Origin: Alteromonas lipotrueiana
Lineage (GTDB): Bacteria; Pseudomonadota; Gammaproteobacteria; Enterobacterales; Alteromonadaceae
Assembly (NCBI RefSeq): GCF_019249245.1
Contig: NZ_JAESDK010000016.1
Coordinates: forward strand, 44,149-108,148
DNA: 64,000 nt
Direction of reading: 5' to 3'
The position numbers and the translations under genes are program-made. Positions within the stretch are counted from its first letter, which is position 1. Each line of letters starts with the position of its first letter. The notes beneath the pieces are model-generated. The model was not told the DNA's origin and did no database searches. It saw only the letters and a list, made by a program, of their open reading frames with translations. Positions 56,971-64,000 of this stretch are shown here, in pieces.

Positions 56971-57687
56971 ATGCCGATACGAGAAATCACCGACCCTTTT
57001 CGGCTGGAAGACATTGTCCCCTATTTTCAGCCTATTGTTGCTTTACGCACCGATCGGGTGTGGCGCTATGAATGTCTTGCCCGCCTGATACCCGAACCCG
57101 AGAAAGTCTATTTACCCAATGAGTTTTTGTATTTAGTTGAACGGCATAACTATGTACAGCAGCTGACTGAAACGATGTTTGCCCAGTGCTCTGCTTTTTT
57201 TGCCAATAAAAATCTTAACTGGAATATTAACCTGGATATGGCCGATGTGCATAATCCGGCGCTGATCACATTTTTCTCCCAGCACATAGACTCTTATTGC
57301 GACCCGACACGCATCTGCGTTGAAGTCAGTGCACAGTCTGCTATTCATGATCTATCCCAAATGAATGAGTTTATAAAAAAAGTCACGCCCCTTGGAATAA
57401 ACGTATTTGTAGATAAAGTAGGTCGTGTACCGGGCAATATCAAAAGGCTGTTAGACTTGCCGATAAAGGGGATGAAGCTGGATGGAGGGTTGCTACGGCA
57501 TTACCACACCACCTCAGCGGTTCAGGAGTATATTAGTTATGTGTGTGAGCAAGCCCGTGACCGCGATATTGCTGTGGTGGCCGAACAGGTTGAAGACTTA
57601 GAGATTCTGGAAATTGTTCACCAATTACCCATAGATTATGCCCAGGGCTTTGTGTTTAGCAGCCCTAAACCAACGCTCCCCGATTAA
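56971..57687 (+). CDS. Degenerate EAL-domain protein
   Basis: 238 residues, a lone EAL fold with no sensory or membrane part. IVPYFQPIVALRTDRVWRYE opens the domain, with ECLARL at the EAL position. Downstream, NINLDM stands for the Asn metal ligand, CVEVSAQ carries the Glu, but the key DDFG loop reads VDKVG, losing an aspartate to lysine; KLDGG, AEQVED and YAQGFVFSSP continue the fold. Loss of a catalytic metal ligand suggests that it binds c-di-GMP or a protein partner without hydrolysing. Converges on the methyltransferase gene with a four-base overlap. Confidence 0.85.
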   Translation: MPIREITDPFRLEDIVPYFQPIVALRTDRVWRYECLARLIPEPEKVYLPNEFLYLVERHNYVQQLTETMFAQCSAFFANKNLNWNINLDMADVHNPALITFFSQHIDSYCDPTRICVEVSAQSAIHDLSQMNEFIKKVTPLGINVFVDKVGRVPGNIKRLLDLPIKGMKLDGGLLRHYHTTSAVQEYISYVCEQARDRDIAVVAEQVEDLEILEIVHQLPIDYAQGFVFSSPKPTLPD

Positions 57688-58361
57688 CTTTCTTCCTCGG
57701 CGCGGCAGACCAGCTCCCAGCAGGTTTGGCCGCTGGCTAAATATTTGCGCTCAAAGGGAGTGAATGCTTCATTGTCACTTACTTGCTGAACATTGCCCGT
57801 TACCCCGTAATGTTTGGTCGCCTGAGCAAACTCGAGCAAATACACCAGCCAGTTACTGCGAACGGTTATATTGGGGGTCATAGCCATTAGATCAGCGAAG
57901 GCAGCACTGCCATGCCAGCGTTTTTGAACCTGCGACGGTTTTGGATAAGGATTAGGGTACAACAAATAATGCTGCTGTATACGCCACTGATGCTGGCGAA
58001 TCAGTCTCCAAAAATCAATAACATCCGCGCGAAATACGGCGTAGTTTTCACTTTCACCTGCATAATGCGCATGTTTATCAAGCCGCGCCTGAGACTTATC
58101 CAGCCCAATAACTTTAGCCTGAGAATTAGCCGCGCCCAGCCGGGCAGTGCTTTCTCCGACACCGCAGCACGAGTCGATAATAATATCGCCACTCCAGTTG
58201 CCCAGCCATTGATTCGCCTGATCAAAAGCCGCCCGCGTATGTTCGCTCACCGGGCGTAAATTTTCAGCCTTTTGATACCGCTGTACCAACGCATCCAGTT
58301 TTTCATGAACAGTAGTTTGGGTGGTAGAAATACTGTTTACCTGATTGACAGATTCGCTCAT
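57684..58361 (-). CDS. TrmB-like SAM-dependent methyltransferase
   Basis: 225 residues. SAM motif I is IIIDSCCGVGESTARLG and motif II VIGLDKSQARLDKH. HYLLYPNPYPKPSQVQKRWH corresponds to the FPDPWPKKRH motif of tRNA (guanine-N7)-methyltransferase TrmB, but differs (YPNPYPK) and the N-terminus is unlike TrmB, so this is probably the second TrmB-like family found in several marine gammaproteobacteria. tRNA is a plausible but unproven substrate. One base separates its start from the ABC permease stop, so it is transcribed with the exporter genes. Confidence 0.75.
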   Translation of the reverse strand: MSESVNQVNSISTTQTTVHEKLDALVQRYQKAENLRPVSEHTRAAFDQANQWLGNWSGDIIIDSCCGVGESTARLGAANSQAKVIGLDKSQARLDKHAHYAGESENYAVFRADVIDFWRLIRQHQWRIQQHYLLYPNPYPKPSQVQKRWHGSAAFADLMAMTPNITVRSNWLVYLLEFAQATKHYGVTGNVQQVSDNEAFTPFERKYLASGQTCWELVCRAEEES

Positions 58362-59135
58362 TTAGCTACGTATCCCCTTACCGGTTTTAAGCAGATAATA
58401 AGCTATACCAAACAGTACAATGTTAAAGCCGACCAACAAGATTAATGAGGTAACAACGCCGTCTGCAGAATGACCTAAAAACCCATAACGGAATCCGTCA
58501 ATCATATAAACAATAGGGTTGGCCATACTGATGGTTTTCCACAAATCAGGCAGTTTGTCCAGGTCATAAAATACGCCGCCAAGGTACGTGAGCGGGGTCA
58601 AAACAAAAGTAGGAACAATGCTGATATCGTCAAAGCTCTTAGCAAAAATTGCATTAATTAATCCAGCCAGCGAAAACAAAATAGCGGTAAGCAGTACCAC
58701 AATGGCTATAGTGAAAATACTGAATATCTGCGTATCAACAAACAATAATGAAACCAGCGTTACAATAATGCCTATCAAAAGCGCCCTGGCTACGCCACCA
58801 CCAACATACCCGGCAATAACCACACTGGTGGGCACCGGCGCGACCATCAGCTCTTCAATATTACGCTGAAATTTGGCACTGAAAAAAGAAGAACAAACAT
58901 TTGAATAGGAGTTGGTAATGACCGACATCATAATGAGCCCGGGTACAATAAACTCCATGTAGGGCACACCGGCCATTTCACCAATTCTTTCACCGATAAT
59001 ATTACCAAAGATGACAAAATACAGGCTCATGGTGATAGCCGGAGGTACCAGTGTTTGCACCCAAATTCTTAAAAAGCGGGTACATTCTTTTATCCAGATA
59101 GTATTTAACGCTACCCAGTTATTTTGTTTATGCAT
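58362..59135 (-). CDS. ABC-2 type transporter permease (YadH-like)
   Basis: 257 residues, six membrane helices. The start WVALNTIWIKECTRFLRIWV and VPPAITMSLYFVIFGNIIGE match E. coli YadH. The ATG at 59135 is chosen: AAGAGG stands nine bases upstream and it lies within the end of the ATPase gene (8-base overlap), while the ATG at 59144 abuts the Shine-Dalgarno. Pairs with the ATPase as an exporter of unknown substrate; YadGH-type systems are thought to move lipid or drug-like molecules. Confidence 0.9.
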   Translation of the reverse strand: MHKQNNWVALNTIWIKECTRFLRIWVQTLVPPAITMSLYFVIFGNIIGERIGEMAGVPYMEFIVPGLIMMSVITNSYSNVCSSFFSAKFQRNIEELMVAPVPTSVVIAGYVGGGVARALLIGIIVTLVSLLFVDTQIFSIFTIAIVVLLTAILFSLAGLINAIFAKSFDDISIVPTFVLTPLTYLGGVFYDLDKLPDLWKTISMANPIVYMIDGFRYGFLGHSADGVVTSLILLVGFNIVLFGIAYYLLKTGKGIRS

Positions 59136-60066
59136 TTGCAGCATCCTCTTGCCGGTTACGCCCCGATTCAACCAACCGAACAAAGAGCTCTTCTAAACGG
59201 TTCGCTTTGTTCCGCATACTTAATACCTGAAAGCCTTGCTCTGTTAACTGACTAAACACCGGGTTTAACCCTTCTTGTTTCTCAACATCAACCTCTAGCG
59301 TATGGTTGTCGACAAGACGATGTTCAAAACCAGTAAGCTCAGGTGTTTTATCTGAGTCAGCCAGATCCAGAATAAAGGTTTCAATATTCAGCTTCGACAG
59401 CAAGGCCCGCATCGTAGTGTGCTCAACAATAATCCCCTTATCAATAATGGCGATATTACGACACAGCATTTCGGCTTCTTCAAGATAATGGGTGGTAAGA
59501 ATAATTGTTATGCCCTGCTCGTTAATCTCTTTTAGAAACGTCCACATCGACCGACGAATTTCAATGTCAACGCCCGCAGTAGGCTCGTCCAGAATCAGCA
59601 GCTTAGGTTCGTGCATTAATGCCCGGGCAATCATTAACCGGCGTTTCATGCCTCCTGAAAGCTCTCGGGCCCTTGCGTCGCGTTTTTCCCACAAATCAAG
59701 CTGCGTAAGGTACTTTTTAGCGCGATCTTTGGCTATTGCCCGCGGTACCCCGTAATAACCAGCCTGGTTCAGTACAATTTGTAAAACAGTTTCAAATTGA
59801 TTGAAATTAAATTCTTGCGGTACCAACCCAATGCAGGCTTTGGCAGATTCTTTTTGCTGTTCCAGGTCATAGCCAAATACCGATACGTCTCCGGCACTTG
59901 GGTTTATCAGTGAACTGATGATACCTATCGTGGTAGATTTACCTGCCCCATTAGGGCCTAAAAGCGCAAAAAAATCGCCTTCGTTAACCTGGAGGTCTAA
60001 ACCTTTAAGAGCCTGAACGCCTCCTTTATAGGTTTTCTGCAAACCAGAAATATCCAATGCTTTCAT
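59128..60066 (-). CDS. ABC transporter ATPase (YadG-like)
   Basis: 312 residues. Walker A GPNGAGKST (37-45), Q-loop PQEFNFNQFETV, signature LSGGMKRRLMIARALM, Walker B LLILDEPTAGVD, switch His in LTTHYLEEAE; the C-terminal 90 residues form the DUF4162-like tail of drug-type ATPases. ATG 60066 gives MKALDISGLQKTYKGG, with AGG eight bases upstream. Translationally coupled to the permease. NodI/YadG-type; substrate unknown. Confidence 0.92.
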   Translation of the reverse strand: MKALDISGLQKTYKGGVQALKGLDLQVNEGDFFALLGPNGAGKSTTIGIISSLINPSAGDVSVFGYDLEQQKESAKACIGLVPQEFNFNQFETVLQIVLNQAGYYGVPRAIAKDRAKKYLTQLDLWEKRDARARELSGGMKRRLMIARALMHEPKLLILDEPTAGVDIEIRRSMWTFLKEINEQGITIILTTHYLEEAEMLCRNIAIIDKGIIVEHTTMRALLSKLNIETFILDLADSDKTPELTGFEHRLVDNHTLEVDVEKQEGLNPVFSQLTEQGFQVLSMRNKANRLEELFVRLVESGRNRQEDAANA

Positions 60067-60306
60067 GCAATAGCCTGTTATTTGAGTGATACAGCACCGG
60101 TATGCCAAAATGCTTTTGTCATATTAATGCCTGATAAATAGAGCATTACGAATGGTACATGCAAAGTCTACAGTAAGTATGTTCAAAGTCTGTATTTTCA
60201 AGGTCTTGTTGGTAAGCACCCTGGGCGGAGTTTGAAAAGCGCGCGCCAATAGCTTTATATCTTATTCGGTGGCAGGGGTGGCTTACTGCAAAGGTAAGTC
60301 TTGTGT

Positions 60307-60336
60307 TTGACATCGAACCCACATTCTCCCTATATA
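60307..60336 (+). promoter_or_regulatory. Promoter-like TTGACA-N18-TATATA without a gene
   Basis: TTGACA (60307-60312) and TATATA (60331-60336) are near-consensus sigma-70 boxes with an 18-bp spacer, pointing into a region with no plus-strand gene. Confidence 0.5.
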
Positions 60337-60342
60337 CTGGCT

Positions 60343-60460
60343 ATACACCTGATGCGAACGCCGATTCTTTCATGGGTAATCACTTTCGCTAAGTAGATAC
60401 AGCCCTGAATTCTAAACCGCCGTTAAACCGCCTTAAAGCAGGGCTGGCATTTGTATTTTG
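60343..60460 (+). ncRNA. Candidate small RNA (promoter plus terminal hairpin)
   Basis: Starting just after the promoter-like boxes, about 105-115 nt lead to a hairpin CAGCCCTG/CAGGGCTG (60400-60446) whose loop holds TAAACCGCC twice (60413-60421, 60424-60432), followed by the T-rich GCATTTGTATTTTG. The hairpin may instead serve the minus-strand DUF21 gene that ends at 60467. Confidence 0.3.
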
Positions 60461-60466
60461 CTCTCA

Positions 60467-61549
60467 CTATGGTTTAGCCGGGTCAGCTTCATCATCGGGC
60501 TTTGCGTCATGTTTAGTTAGCATGCGTTCACGCCGACGTGCCATCATATGTGCAAATCTGCGCATACTTACTGTGGTATCTTTTTCATCAATAATGTCGA
60601 CTCCAAGCAAATTTTCCAGCAGATCTTCAAGGGTAACAATCCCTTCTAGTCCGCCGTATTCATCAACCACTAACAGCATGTGTATACGTTTTTGCAAAAA
60701 TTGATTCAAAATGCTGGGCAATGACATGCTCGAAAGTACTGTTACCATAGCCATGCTCAATTCTTTGAGTGTTCGCTGCCCTTCTCCTTTGGCTTGTGCT
60801 ACCAGTAAATCTGAACGCAGAACAAACCCGGAAATGCTTTCTGAGTCGTCTTCTTCATAAACCGGAATACGTGAGTATTCTATTTTCTCATGGCGATGAA
60901 AAAACTCTTCCACGGTCGTATTTTCGCAAATTGAAAACATCGCTGTTCGGTGAGTCATTGCATCTTTAACTTTCAGCTCATGCATACCCAGTAAGCTTTG
61001 CATTAATGCAGCTTCTTGCTGAGCTAACTGGCCTTCTTGCCCGGAAAGCTCGGTCATAGCATGCAGTTCGCTGCGGCTAAGACCCCGTAGCGGACTTTCT
61101 TCTTTAAAGCTTCGGGTCAGCATTTCAGACATTTTGACGAACGGATACAACAGTATTGTCAGATATTTTAAAAAGTATGCTGTGGCTGGTGCTAGCGCAC
61201 GCCAAAAGGTAGCGCCCAGCGTTTTAGGAATGATTTCAGAAAACACTAAAATAAGTAGGGTAAGCACCGCAGAAATAACCCCCAGATACGCTTGCCCAAA
61301 GACTAGTCCGGCCTGGGCCCCGGCGCCTGCGGCGCCCATAGTGTGCGCTATGGTATTAAGGGTAAGGATGGCCGACAGAGGCCTGTTGATATCCTCAGTC
61401 TGTTTGCGTAGCAGTTTACCGGCGGGTGGCTTTTCTTTTTCAAGCACCGAAATATAAGCCGAAGAAACACTAAGAATTACCGCTTCTGCAATACTGCATA
61501 AAAAGGAAAAACCTAACGCGATAAACACATAGACAAATAATAAAAACAT
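60467..61549 (-). CDS. CNNM/DUF21 and CBS-domain transmembrane protein
   Basis: 360 residues. Residues 1-170 are a DUF21/CNNM membrane domain with four helices (FVYVFIALGFSFLCSIAEAV, LNTIAHTMGAAGAGAQAG, LLILVFSEIIPKTLG); residues about 195-320 are a CBS pair (VKDAMTHRTAMFSI, HMLLVVDEYGGLEGIVTLED). The tail is basic. The CorC/HlyC-type C-terminal domain found in longer relatives is absent. Family members are implicated in magnesium or sodium transport; the substrate here is not known. ATG 61549 has AAGGG just upstream. Confidence 0.88.
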   Translation of the reverse strand: MFLLFVYVFIALGFSFLCSIAEAVILSVSSAYISVLEKEKPPAGKLLRKQTEDINRPLSAILTLNTIAHTMGAAGAGAQAGLVFGQAYLGVISAVLTLLILVFSEIIPKTLGATFWRALAPATAYFLKYLTILLYPFVKMSEMLTRSFKEESPLRGLSRSELHAMTELSGQEGQLAQQEAALMQSLLGMHELKVKDAMTHRTAMFSICENTTVEEFFHRHEKIEYSRIPVYEEDDSESISGFVLRSDLLVAQAKGEGQRTLKELSMAMVTVLSSMSLPSILNQFLQKRIHMLLVVDEYGGLEGIVTLEDLLENLLGVDIIDEKDTTVSMRRFAHMMARRRERMLTKHDAKPDDEADPAKP

Positions 61550-61647
61550 GCACCCTTGGTCCGCAACCATTTAAATCAGCATCTATTATGAAGATGCCTG
61601 AGTCAGTTACAAGGGTAATTAGTTAATATCTAAATTTGTCGGAAAAA

Positions 61648-61687
61648 ACCGGTTACTTCAGTCCCGGACAGCCCTGAAGTAACCGGT
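61648..61687 (-). terminator. Strong terminator of cstA
   Basis: ACCGGTTACTTCAG and CTGAAGTAACCGGT form a perfect 14-bp stem with a 12-nt loop. On the minus strand TTTTTT follows, 19 bases beyond the cstA stop. Confidence 0.93.
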
Positions 61688-61706
61688 AAATCGTTGCCAC
61701 TCACTA

Positions 61707-63377
61707 TTATGTTGTTTGAGACTTTTTGAAACGGGAAATGACTGACCATGCTTCAAGCATAACCAACACGCTGACTATCAGAACCACTGCGTCTAAGAAA
61801 ACCAGTAAATAGTTTTCCGCCAGATAATATTCTTTTAGTTTTATCAGGCCAGCAAAAAAGGCCATAACCAATACAAATGTCATTGGTATCAGAGTAAATT
61901 TCGCCGGGCGCCCCATTTTTATTAGCATTACCGAGATAACCAGTAACGTTAAGCTGGCTAATATCTGGTTCGTAGAGCCGAATAAAGGCCAGATTATCAT
62001 ACCGCCACTGCCTGAGGCACCGCCGGCACCAAAGGCAAGTAATAAACAGGTCCCCACCGCTACAAGGGTAGCAACTACGCCATTTTTCAATATTTTCAGG
62101 TTATAAATGTCGCCCCACTCCTGAATAATATAGCGCTGTAAGCGAACCCCAGAGTCCATAGTTGTACCGGCAAATAACACCACCATTACCGCTAAAATAG
62201 TAGAGGCAAAATCCACAGGCAGTCCCCACCCGGTAGCAATCAGGTTAGCACCGCCAGTAATAAATGCACCAACGCTTCCGGCCCCAAGGTGACTGTAAAC
62301 TTCATGCCACTCTTCAGGTGAAGCCGCCATCATAACGCCCGATACTGCAACAATGGTAATCAGTGCTAATGTGCCTTCGCCTACCGCACCCAAGTACCCA
62401 ACAAAACGAGCATCGGTTTCTTTATTTAGCTGCTTTGAGCTGGTACCCGATGCAACAATTCCGTGAAAACCAGAGACCGCACCGCAGGCAATAGTAACAA
62501 ACAATAATGGGATCATACTTGGCGTGTCTGCCACGGTTTGGGTATTAAAAGCAGGCGCGGTAATATCGGGCATGGCGACAAACACCGCCCCGTACAATAA
62601 CAGTAAGCCCACAATAAGCTGCATGCCATTGATAAAGTCGCGAGGTTGCAACAACATCCATACGGGTAATAAAGAGGCAATGGCGGCATAAATAAACAGG
62701 ATGATAATCCAGTTCGCTGTGTCAGCCAGTCCAAACATGGTTTCAGGCAACGAAATTGGAATATAAGTACCTGCATAAACAGAGGCATACAGTACGATAA
62801 TCCCGACCACACACATGGGTATCAACGAGAAATTTCTTTTAAGTAGCTGGCCAATGATTAAGGCCACCACAATCGCTGTCCAGGCGGGAAACACTGCAGT
62901 GGGTTGCGACACAAACGAATTAGCAATAACCACCCCAAATACTGCGTTTACCATAAGCAGTACCAAAAATATAACAATCATAAATAACGAACGAGTACGT
63001 TTACCGATAACTGACTCGGACAGCGCACCCATCGATTTTCCTTTGTGGCGACTACTGGCCCACAGTGCCCCCATGTCGTGGACGCCTGCAAACAAAATAG
63101 TACCAAACACCACCCATAGCACGGCGGGCACCCAGCCCCAGTAAACGGCAATAGCGGGACCCACTATGGGCGCAGCCCCTGCGACCGATGTAAAGTGATG
63201 TCCCCACAAAACTACTTTGTTAGTTGGTACAAAATCTTTACCATCATTGAGTTCGTGCGCGGGGGTCAGAAAATTTTCATCAAGCTTAAAAATGCGGGTG
63301 GCAATGAATTTTGAGTAGACAAACCACCCAATTATCATACCGATGATTCCCAGCAAAACGATTAGAATTGATTGCAT
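61707..63377 (-). CDS. cstA: CstA-family carbon starvation protein (peptide/pyruvate transporter)
   Basis: 556 residues, about 15 membrane helices. NKVVLWGHHFTSVAGAAPIV, VFGTILFAGVHDMGALWASS, ACGAVSGFHGIVASGTSSKQ and WPLFGSTNQILASLTLL are CstA signatures. E. coli CstA and BtsT/YjiY take up peptides or pyruvate under nutrient limitation. At 556 residues it is shorter than E. coli CstA (701), lacking the long C-terminal part, like many marine homologues. ATG 63377 has CAGGA eight bases upstream. I found no convincing CRP site or neighbouring BtsSR-type two-component genes. Confidence 0.93.
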   Translation of the reverse strand: MQSILIVLLGIIGMIIGWFVYSKFIATRIFKLDENFLTPAHELNDGKDFVPTNKVVLWGHHFTSVAGAAPIVGPAIAVYWGWVPAVLWVVFGTILFAGVHDMGALWASSRHKGKSMGALSESVIGKRTRSLFMIVIFLVLLMVNAVFGVVIANSFVSQPTAVFPAWTAIVVALIIGQLLKRNFSLIPMCVVGIIVLYASVYAGTYIPISLPETMFGLADTANWIIILFIYAAIASLLPVWMLLQPRDFINGMQLIVGLLLLYGAVFVAMPDITAPAFNTQTVADTPSMIPLLFVTIACGAVSGFHGIVASGTSSKQLNKETDARFVGYLGAVGEGTLALITIVAVSGVMMAASPEEWHEVYSHLGAGSVGAFITGGANLIATGWGLPVDFASTILAVMVVLFAGTTMDSGVRLQRYIIQEWGDIYNLKILKNGVVATLVAVGTCLLLAFGAGGASGSGGMIIWPLFGSTNQILASLTLLVISVMLIKMGRPAKFTLIPMTFVLVMAFFAGLIKLKEYYLAENYLLVFLDAVVLIVSVLVMLEAWSVISRFKKSQTT

Positions 63378-63869
63378 AGAGTAATCCTGGTCACATGACA
63401 CATGTTGTTATAGTTTATAATTGACCGGCACCACAATAACGAATATCGAGGGTGTTTCGCTAATAGTGAATCAGCTGACCCACCTTTTGTGTTACCTGAC
63501 TGAACGCTGCATTATAGCCAGCAGATACTGCCAGCGTCGTTACTAGTAAGACTAAAGTCTACCGTAATACAGCGCCTGATAAAAAGATACGCCTTATTTA
63601 TCGCCGTCATTCAACCGGCTAGCTATCTTTATACCGAAGTTTGCGTTTTGGGCATACATAAGATGTGTATTGGGGTGGATGTTTTGAGACATGTGTACCT
63701 AAAGTAAGGGGCGGCTAGGCGTAGGACTGTTGTAGTTTGGGGTCGGGGCCTAAAAGTTTTGGGGGCGAACTTCTGAATGCTCAATAAAGGCGAAAGTTGT
63801 AAGCAGGAGCGACGTTTTAATACAAGTTGATTAAGCAGCGGGGAGTTAAATCTTCATATTACAGGCAAT
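63378..63869. other. Gene-free region upstream of cstA
   Basis: About 490 bases without coding potential on either strand. It presumably contains the cstA promoter; I see no repeat or hairpin worth naming. Confidence 0.4.
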
Positions 63870-63897
63870 AAAAAAGGCCGCTTACGCGACCTTTTTT
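63870..63897 (-). terminator. Terminator of the EF-Tu gene
   Basis: AAAAAAGG(C)CGC and GCG(A)CCTTTTTT with a TTAC loop; the one mismatch becomes G-U in the minus-strand RNA. T-rich tail, 23 bases beyond the stop. Confidence 0.9.
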
Positions 63898-63919
63898 GGA
63901 TACCTAATGGTGTTTCAGA

Positions 63920-64000
63920 TTAGTCCATAATCTTAGAAACAACACCAGCACCTACAGTACGACCACCTTCACGGATTGCAAAGCGCAGACCTTCGTCCAT
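63920..64000 (-). CDS. tuf: Elongation factor Tu, last 26 residues (gene continues outside window)
   Basis: The minus strand at the window edge encodes MDEGLRFAIREGGRTVGAGV followed by VSKIMD and a stop. This is the highly conserved C-terminus of EF-Tu domain III, which contacts aminoacyl-tRNA. The remainder lies beyond base 64000. Whether it is tufA or tufB cannot be told from this fragment. Confidence 0.95.
   Translation of the reverse strand: MDEGLRFAIREGGRTVGAGVVSKIMD

Larger units (their letters stand above)
60109..60466. other. Intergenic region with a possible small RNA
   Basis: About 360 bases between two minus-strand genes. Contains a plus-strand promoter-like pair and a hairpin with an internal direct repeat (separate entries); no coding frame is supported. 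Confidence 0.45.

Noticed and set aside
63378..63869. CRP-binding site upstream of cstA
   Set aside because: TGTGA-like half sites occur but none has a matching TCACA at the right spacing.

Overview
The window is chromosomal DNA of a gammaproteobacterium, most likely a marine member of the Alteromonadales (Alteromonadaceae-like). This rests on gene neighbourhoods and protein signatures read by eye (ubiE-ubiJ-ubiB, ftsN-hslVU beside priA-rpmE, metJ/metF, rsmD/ftsY-ftsE-ftsX near rpoH, dksA-gluQ-pcnB-folK-panB-panC-panP, a DUF2959 lipoprotein), not on a database search. Coding density is high, both strands are used, and I saw no rRNA, tRNA, CRISPR array, insertion sequence or prophage.

Layout. 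1-2 kb: end of an M28-type peptidase and a periplasmic solute-binding-like protein. 2-5 kb: a GbsR/MarR-type regulator followed directly by a cyanide-insensitive-type cytochrome bd oxidase (two subunits). 5-9.5 kb: glutaryl-CoA dehydrogenase-like enzyme, an Lrp-type regulator divergent from a cysteine-synthase-like PLP enzyme, a small exported protein, a P-loop kinase-like protein and a cold-shock protein. 9.7-17.3 kb: ubiquinone genes ubiB-ubiJ-ubiE, a DNA glycosylase overlapping oligopeptidase A, and glutathione reductase. 17.4-20.7 kb: a very large exported beta-propeller/amidohydrolase fusion.

21.2-26.1 kb is the standout: a compact cluster with a membrane-fusion protein, a C39-peptidase ABC exporter, a stand-alone LuxR-type DNA-binding protein, a 66-residue precursor-like peptide with a GA-type leader site and an internally repeated core, and an ATP-grasp ligase whose C-terminus looks like the graspetide (omega-ester peptide) macrocyclases. 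Together they look like a complete RiPP make-modify-trim-export system. It is preceded by an inverted repeat that could be the regulator's site, and a weak terminator lies between the precursor and enzyme genes.

26.2-42 kb: hslVU (with a good sigma-32 promoter in front of hslV), ftsN, priA, rpmE, a malic enzyme, metJ/metF with paired met boxes, a YihY-type membrane protein, a lipoprotein/small membrane protein pair, pip-dtd-fabY, rpoH, a 0.9-kb non-coding stretch and an EAL-HDOD protein. 42-47 kb: ftsX-ftsE-ftsY (FtsY carries a pure hexanucleotide Glu-Pro repeat), rsmD, yjaG, marC. 47.7-58.4 kb: pepB with a tandemly duplicated end, sfsA, dksA-gluQ, pcnB-folK, panB-panC and a convergent aspartate decarboxylase panP that completes the beta-alanine supply, then a degenerate EAL protein and a TrmB-like methyltransferase. 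58.4-64 kb: a two-gene ABC-2 exporter, a DUF21/CBS protein, a CstA-type peptide/pyruvate transporter and the last codons of an EF-Tu gene.
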